A DNA stretch of 19,087 nt from an uncultured Parabacteroides sp. (lineage in GTDB: Bacteria > Bacteroidota > Bacteroidia > Bacteroidales > Tannerellaceae), in contig URGO01000048.1 of assembly GCA_900547435.1 (NCBI GenBank), forward strand, positions 1-19,087. The letters are read 5' to 3'. Positions 14,531 through 19,087 of the stretch are shown here, in pieces. The position numbers and the translations under genes were made by a program. Positions within the stretch are counted from its first letter, which is position 1. Each line of letters begins with the position of its first letter. The notes beneath the pieces were generated by a model. That model saw only the letters and a list, made by a program, of their open reading frames with translations. It did not search any database and was not told where the DNA came from.

Positions 14531-15742
14531 ATGAAGACACTTATCATTTTAGGAGACGGAATGGCGGATGAGCCGATTGCCGAATTGGGCAACAAAACTC
14601 CGCTGCTATATGCCCTCACGCCCTATATGGACAAATTTGCATCGTTAGGAATAACCGGAAGATTGAAGACCGTGGCCGATGGATTCCATCCGGGGAGCGA
14701 GGTGGCGAATCTGTCGGTATTAGGATATGACCTGCCCACGGTCTATGAAGGACGCGGCGTATTGGAGGCTGCCAGCATGGGCGTAGAGCTTCATCCCGGC
14801 GAGATTGCCATGCGTTGCAATCTGGTATGTGTCGAAGGGGATTTGCTGAAGAACCATTCGGCGGGGCATATCAGTACCAACGAAGCAGACCAGCTTATCC
14901 GCACCCTGAATGAGCAGTTGGGTTCTGAACGCATCCATTTCTATACGGGTGTCTCCTACCGCCATTTGCTGGTCATCCGGGGCGGAAACAAACATTTGGA
15001 CTGTACGCCTCCGCACGATATTCCTTTGCAGCCCTTTGCCGAGCACCTGATCCGCCCGGAAATGCCGGAAGCCGAAGAGACTGCCCGCCTCCTGAATGAT
15101 TTGATTCGGAAATCGCAAGAGGTTTTGAAGGATCATCCGGTCAACCTACAACGCATCCAAGCCGGGAAAGATCCAGCCAATAGTATCTGGCCCTGGTCGC
15201 CCGGCGAACGTCCGGCCATGAGGACCCTTCACGAGCTTTACGGCATCCGGCAGGGTTCCGTAATCTCGGCGGTCGACCTGATCCGGGGTATCGGGGTGTA
15301 TGCCGGATTAAAGGTGATTCATGTAGAAGGAGCCACCGGATTGTATGATACCAATTACGAAGGCAAGGCGCAGGCGGCTTTAGCCGCTTTAAAGAACGAC
15401 GACTTTGTCTACCTGCACGTCGAAGCCAGTGATGAAGCCGGGCATGAAGGGGACGCGAAGCTGAAGATTCGCACTATCGAGGATTTGGACCGCAGGATAA
15501 TCGGCCCGATATTCGAAGCCTTACAAGCGGAAAACGAACCGGTGGCAATCGCAGTATTGCCCGACCATCCCACACCTTGCGCCATCCGTACGCATACCAA
15601 TCATCCTGTCCCGTTCCTGATTTATAAGCCGGGAATGGAGCCGGATAAGGTTTCTTGTTTCGATGAGTTCTCTGTCCAAGAGGGGAAATGCGGACTCTTG
15701 GAAAAAGACGAATTTATTAAGGAGTTAGTAGTTTGTAGTTAG
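14531..15742 (+). CDS. iPGM-like homoserine kinase (alternative ThrB)
   Basis: The 403-residue protein belongs to the archaeal-type cofactor-independent phosphoglycerate mutase family (alkaline phosphatase superfamily). Visible elements are the metal-binding ILGDGMADEP (D9), HPGSEVANLSVLGYD with nucleophile S56, KNHSAGHIST, WPWSPGERP, HVEASDEAGHEGD and LPDHPTPC. Pipelines may call it apgM. However, it lies between thrA and thrC, where homoserine kinase is expected, and no GHMP-type ThrB is present. A branch of this family is described as proposed homoserine kinase (TIGR02535) and is reported as the replacement in Bacteroidetes. It would phosphorylate homoserine to O-phosphohomoserine. Substrate choice is inferred from context. 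The last codons and stop lie in an AGTTAGTAGTT repeat, so the C-terminal tail looks repeat-derived. Confidence 0.85.
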   Translation: MKTLIILGDGMADEPIAELGNKTPLLYALTPYMDKFASLGITGRLKTVADGFHPGSEVANLSVLGYDLPTVYEGRGVLEAASMGVELHPGEIAMRCNLVCVEGDLLKNHSAGHISTNEADQLIRTLNEQLGSERIHFYTGVSYRHLLVIRGGNKHLDCTPPHDIPLQPFAEHLIRPEMPEAEETARLLNDLIRKSQEVLKDHPVNLQRIQAGKDPANSIWPWSPGERPAMRTLHELYGIRQGSVISAVDLIRGIGVYAGLKVIHVEGATGLYDTNYEGKAQAALAALKNDDFVYLHVEASDEAGHEGDAKLKIRTIEDLDRRIIGPIFEALQAENEPVAIAVLPDHPTPCAIRTHTNHPVPFLIYKPGMEPDKVSCFDEFSVQEGKCGLLEKDEFIKELVVCS

Positions 15743-15776
15743 TAGTTGGAAACAGATAAGTAGCTCTACTTTATCT
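15718..15776 (+). repeat. AGTTAGTAGTT direct repeat and hairpin between kinase and thrC
   Basis: AGTTAGTAGTT is present at 15723-15733 and 15737-15747, preceded by AAGGAGTTAG at 15718-15727, a motif shared with the spacer near 10665. Next comes a hairpin, AGATAAGTA (15754-15762), loop GCTC, TACTTTATCT (15767-15776), with one bulged T. There is no U-tract, so it may set mRNA processing or the expression ratio in the operon rather than terminate. Confidence 0.5.
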
Positions 15777-15827
15777 ATCCGAGGCATAAATGTGTATGAT
15801 TAATTTGGAACTAAAAACTAAATGCTT

Positions 15828-17138
15828 ATGAAATATTATAGTACAAATAAACAAGCCCCTTTAGCCTCCTTGGAGGAAGCCGTAGTCAAAGGGCTGGCCG
15901 GAGATAAAGGTCTTTATATGCCTGAGAGCATCCGGCGTTTGGATGATTCCGTCATCCGGAATATGAAAAATCAGTCTTTTCAAGAGATTGCCTGCACCGT
16001 AGCACAAGCCTTCTTTGGCGAGGATGTCGACCCGGATACTCTTAATCATATCGTGTGCGATACGTTGTCGTTCGACACGCCGGTGGTTCCCGTCAAAGGG
16101 AATATCCATAGTCTGGAATTGTTTCATGGTCCGACATTGGCCTTCAAAGATGTAGGCGCGCGTTTCATGGCACGCCTTCTGGGATATTTCATCCGCAAAG
16201 AGGGATTAAATCAGGTGAATGTCCTGGTGGCCACCTCCGGAGATACAGGAAGTGCCGTGGCGAACGGTTTTCTGGGCGTGGAGGGCATCCATGTTTATGT
16301 CTTGTATCCGAAAGGAAAAGTCAGCCCTATCCAGGAGTGTCAGTTTACGACATTAGGACAAAACATCACAGCGCTGGAGATAGACGGCACTTTCGATGAT
16401 TGCCAGGCGCTGGTTAAATCGGCATTCATGGACGAGCAACTGAACGCTCACCTGAAACTGACTTCGGCCAACTCCATCAACGTGGCCCGGTTTCTTCCGC
16501 AATCGTTCTATTATTTCCATGCATACGCCCAGATGGACCGGTGTGGAAAAGCGGATGAGCTGGTAGTTTGCGTGCCCAGCGGGAATTTCGGAAATATTAC
16601 CGCCGGATTGTTTGCCCAGCAGATGGGGCTTCCGATAAAGCATTTTATCGCAGCCAACAACCGGAATGATGTATTCCTGGAATACCTGAAGACAGGCATC
16701 TATACGCCACGTCCTTCCGTACAGACGCTTGCCAACGCGATGGATGTAGGCGCACCCAGCAATTTCGCCCGTATCTTGGATTTATATGGAGAGAGCAGCG
16801 ATGTGCATCAGGAGATTTGCCGGCATATCTCCGGCGCACGGTTTACCGACGAGGAGATTGCCGATACAATCCGCCGCACCTACCGGGAGACCGGCTATTT
16901 GTTGGATCCGCACGGTGCTTGCGGCTATCAGGCGTTGAGCGACTATCTCAGCGGAAACGAACAGGGTGTTTTCCTGGAAACGGCTCATCCTGCCAAATTC
17001 AAAGATACTATCGACCGGATATTGCATACCGATATTCCTATTCCGGAAAAACTCCGGGCGTTCATGCAAGGGAAAAAACTGAGCATCGAACTCCCCAAGA
17101 CATTCGATGACTTCAAACATTTTTTGTTAGGAAGGTAA
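15828..17138 (+). CDS. thrC: Threonine synthase
   Basis: This PLP enzyme converts O-phosphohomoserine to threonine, the last step of the pathway. The ATG at 15828 gives 436 residues beginning MKYYSTN, which matches the family N-terminus; the ATG at 15822 adds two residues. The PLP-binding lysine is K107 in HGPTLAFKDVGARF, the phosphate-binding loop is ATSGDTGSAV (135-144), and SANSINVAR and PSGNFGN follow. Length and order match the E. coli-type enzyme. It lies 85 nt behind the homoserine kinase-like gene and ends just before an intrinsic terminator, closing the threonine operon. Nothing unusual is seen in the coding region. Confidence 0.96.
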   Translation: MKYYSTNKQAPLASLEEAVVKGLAGDKGLYMPESIRRLDDSVIRNMKNQSFQEIACTVAQAFFGEDVDPDTLNHIVCDTLSFDTPVVPVKGNIHSLELFHGPTLAFKDVGARFMARLLGYFIRKEGLNQVNVLVATSGDTGSAVANGFLGVEGIHVYVLYPKGKVSPIQECQFTTLGQNITALEIDGTFDDCQALVKSAFMDEQLNAHLKLTSANSINVARFLPQSFYYFHAYAQMDRCGKADELVVCVPSGNFGNITAGLFAQQMGLPIKHFIAANNRNDVFLEYLKTGIYTPRPSVQTLANAMDVGAPSNFARILDLYGESSDVHQEICRHISGARFTDEEIADTIRRTYRETGYLLDPHGACGYQALSDYLSGNEQGVFLETAHPAKFKDTIDRILHTDIPIPEKLRAFMQGKKLSIELPKTFDDFKHFLLGR

Positions 17139-17145
17139 AAACTAT

Positions 17146-17167
17146 CCGGAATCTATTCCCGGTTTTT
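17146..17167 (+). terminator. Terminator of the threonine operon
   Basis: CCGGAAT (17146-17152) pairs with ATT-C-CCGG (17155-17162) across a 2-nt gap with one bulged C, followed by TTTTT (17163-17167). It begins 8 nt after the thrC stop. The tight loop makes it moderate in strength. Confidence 0.55.
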
Positions 17168-17182
17168 CTAAATCTACAAATA

Positions 17183-17228
17183 CTCGAAGAGGGTGAACTT
17201 GCCAAGTCTGATGTTGCTCCTCTTCGAG
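17183..17228. repeat. 10-bp perfect inverted repeat downstream of thrC
   Basis: CTCGAAGAGG (17183-17192) and CCTCTTCGAG (17219-17228) are exact reverse complements with a 26-nt loop that itself contains ACTT-GCC-AAGT. It lies between the two converging transcription units. No U-tract is attached. Confidence 0.5.
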
Positions 17229-17250
17229 ACCTAAAATAACAAATCCCCCA

Positions 17251-17292
17251 AAAAAATTCTCCCGACCCTTATTGCAAGAGCCGGGAGAATTT
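17251..17292 (-). terminator. Intrinsic terminator of the SusD-like gene
   Basis: On the minus strand AAATTCTCCCG (17292-17282) pairs with CGGGAGAATTT (17264-17254), an 11-bp perfect stem with a 17-nt loop, running directly into a T-tract (17256-17250 region). It begins 26 nt after the stop codon at 17318. Confidence 0.75.
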
Positions 17293-17317
17293 ATAAAGTG
17301 AAATTCAATTCAATGAA

Positions 17318-19087
17318 TTAGTGAATTGCCCACCAAAGCGGGGTCATAACCGTGTTATCACCACCTAATTTCTCTACTGCTTGTGCAAATCCTGACGGGT
17401 CTGCATTATTCATTGCAGTCGGGAATCTCAAACGTTGCGGATAATATTCCCAACTCTGGTTACCTTGATAAGAAGTAGGAGACCAAGCGGTCATATCTGA
17501 ACCAGAAACACTGGATTCATTTGCAGGCATATCAAAGAACGGTAAGCCTAAGCGACGGTAATCGTTCCACATTTCTAATGCCAAGTATGGAGTCTGGGCA
17601 ATGTACTTCTGTGTGATAATCTTTGTCAACTGGTCGTTCAACTTCTTGCCTTTGTACAGAATGCGACTTGCATCAGGATATTCGTAAGTCATAGTCTGCT
17701 CAGCCTTCGTATAACCATCCACATAATTCACCGTCATATTGGTCGGCTCTGTAGTATGGTTGAAGTTTACAGAAGTACCTACACGGTTGTAATCCGTAGA
17801 AGCCAAGTAAGCATCTACATACTGGCTTACACCGAAATATTCGAAACTGCTCCGTACCCCATTCTCGTAGGCTTCCTGTGCAGTTGTACCCGTATTCCAG
17901 CCATACAAAGAAGCTTCAGCCAACAAGAAATAAGTTTCCCACGGACCAAACCAAACACGGTCATTATTACTTGCACAATAATCATTGCCTAACAATACCC
18001 CCGTATCATAGAATGTTCCAACAACTTGATTTCTTGAAAAGCTTTCAGAATAGTTGCTGCTCTCGCCTGCAGGATAATAATTCCATGTGTATTGAGCATC
18101 AACACTAATGGAATTTCCAGATGCATCTAAGAACACATGACTAGCATGACCATCAACAGAACCTTTATCCACAAAGTTGTCTGCTGCTTGGTCATTCGGC
18201 AAACAGAATATTTCCAAACCACGAGGGTCAATATTAGCAGGAATGCCGTCCATCCAGAACTGTTTCGTTGGGTTATCAGTATTCGCGGCATAATTTTGAT
18301 CGAACTTCATACCCATATAATCCATTGGCTTAATATACTGAGCCAAATCTGGACGTTGTTCAGCCACAGGAATGCCACCTAAACCTACCAAGATATTGGA
18401 CATCGTAGAAGAAAGTCCTTGATCATCCCAAGTACGGGTATAAATGCCAGACCAGCCATCCCAGCCGTTGTGTTCAGGAACAGCAAACATATCAGCAATT
18501 GTTGTAATCCGGCTTCCTGCCGCTACAGCTGCTTCAAATTCAGACTGCGCTTTAGCCGGATCTACTTCAGACAAACGCATCGCATAACGCATACGCAAAG
18601 AGTTGGCGAATGCAACCCACTTAGCAGGGTCATATCCATACGCTTGGTCACCATTCACATACGTTTCATCCGTTGCTACCGATGTATCAATAGAAGCTGC
18701 CGCATCTGCCAATTCAGACAAGATATAAGCATAAACCTCTTCTACCGTATTATACGTTGTGGGGTTCTCTCCCTGATAATCAGCTTCAAGCGGATAGGGA
18801 CCAAACGTATCTGAGTATTCTGCAATTAGGACAGCCCGCCAAATACGTGCTATCTGTTTCAAATTAGGCCAAAACTCACGCTGGCAATCCAATGTTGCTG
18901 TCTCTATTTCATCAGCACGCTGAATAGCAAAAGCTGCATATTTCAACCATTCTGTAACTTGATTAAAATAAGCCTCATTATAGGCATCGCTGTAACGTCC
19001 AATATTCAAAAAGTGAAGAATCCAAATAGAAACGCAACGATTCGTTAGCAAACAGGATAAAAACTCATCGGTCGGGGAACGCCGCGC
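17318..19087 (-). CDS. SusD/RagB-family outer membrane lipoprotein, N-terminus beyond window
   Basis: The frame is open from the right edge, giving 590 codons. The protein is a surface nutrient-binding lipoprotein of the SusD-like class, rich in Trp, Tyr and Asn. Typical features are the helical TPR-like stretch with IARIWRAVLIAEYSDTFGPYPL, the KWVAFANSLRMRYAMRLSEVDP segment, YFLLAEASLYGW, AYENGVRSSFEYFGV, and the C-terminal ITQKYIAQTPYLALEMWNDYRRLGLPFF. It would cap a SusC TonB-dependent transporter and capture a glycan or peptide. The substrate cannot be told. The signal peptide is outside the window, and the first 35 visible residues (CLLTNRCVSIWILHFLNI) are unusual for the family, so an upstream frameshift or different start is possible. 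SusC should lie just outside, upstream of this gene. Confidence 0.9.
   Translation of the reverse strand, partial: ARRSPTDEFLSCLLTNRCVSIWILHFLNIGRYSDAYNEAYFNQVTEWLKYAAFAIQRADEIETATLDCQREFWPNLKQIARIWRAVLIAEYSDTFGPYPLEADYQGENPTTYNTVEEVYAYILSELADAAASIDTSVATDETYVNGDQAYGYDPAKWVAFANSLRMRYAMRLSEVDPAKAQSEFEAAVAAGSRITTIADMFAVPEHNGWDGWSGIYTRTWDDQGLSSTMSNILVGLGGIPVAEQRPDLAQYIKPMDYMGMKFDQNYAANTDNPTKQFWMDGIPANIDPRGLEIFCLPNDQAADNFVDKGSVDGHASHVFLDASGNSISVDAQYTWNYYPAGESSNYSESFSRNQVVGTFYDTGVLLGNDYCASNNDRVWFGPWETYFLLAEASLYGWNTGTTAQEAYENGVRSSFEYFGVSQYVDAYLASTDYNRVGTSVNFNHTTEPTNMTVNYVDGYTKAEQTMTYEYPDASRILYKGKKLNDQLTKIITQKYIAQTPYLALEMWNDYRRLGLPFFDMPANESSVSGSDMTAWSPTSYQGNQSWEYYPQRLRFPTAMNNADPSGFAQAVEKLGGDNTVMTPLWWAIH

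Noticed and set aside
1..19087. tRNA, rRNA genes, insertion sequences or integrase/attachment sites
   Set aside because: No cloverleaf, rRNA segment, transposase or integrase motif was recognised, and no flanking direct repeats of the accessory operon could be identified by eye.

Overview
The window reads as chromosomal DNA of a Bacteroidota gut anaerobe, order Bacteroidales, with Parabacteroides or Bacteroides the best guess. The evidence is a SusD/RagB-type lipoprotein, several promoters of the Bacteroidetes type (TTG or TTTG, about 20 bp, TAnnTTTG), few Shine-Dalgarno sites, a thrA/iPGM-like homoserine kinase/thrC operon, and AGGAGTTA-type intergenic repeats. The genus is an inference.

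Region 1 (about 1-5331, minus strand) is an accessory, probably anti-phage, operon. In transcription order it holds a structured leader with its own promoter and an intrinsic terminator (5331-4996), an AT-rich DUF2971 gene, a Rossmann-type DNA methylase-like protein without the NPPY motif, an Eco57I-like N6-adenine methylase with NPPY, a small antitoxin/ParE-RelE toxin pair with its own -7 box, and a GIY-YIG-like (T5orf172)/SF2 helicase fusion that runs off the left edge. It looks like a restriction-modification system with a two-part methylase and a helicase-nuclease, with a toxin-antitoxin pair between its modification and restriction halves.

Region 2 (about 5332-5975) has no convincing gene. 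It contains a degenerate 22-bp-period repeat and a 12-bp inverted repeat.

Region 3 (5976-10664, plus strand) holds glnS, an M24 aminopeptidase and an exported alkaline phosphatase, closely spaced. glnS is full length in one frame but is interrupted by two TAA codons, each where the family has tyrosine. This is the most surprising point in an otherwise housekeeping stretch.

Region 4 (10665-11706) has an inverted-repeat spacer and a minus-strand OmpA-like lipoprotein gene that converges on the phosphatase.

Region 5 (11769-17167, plus strand) is the threonine operon: a long leader with a possible leader peptide and hairpins, the bifunctional aspartokinase/homoserine dehydrogenase, an iPGM-like protein in the place of homoserine kinase, and threonine synthase. 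Together they take aspartate to threonine, apart from aspartate-semialdehyde dehydrogenase, which is not here.

Region 6 (17168-19087) holds inverted repeats, an intrinsic terminator and a minus-strand SusD-like gene cut by the right edge. Its SusC partner would be expected beyond that edge.
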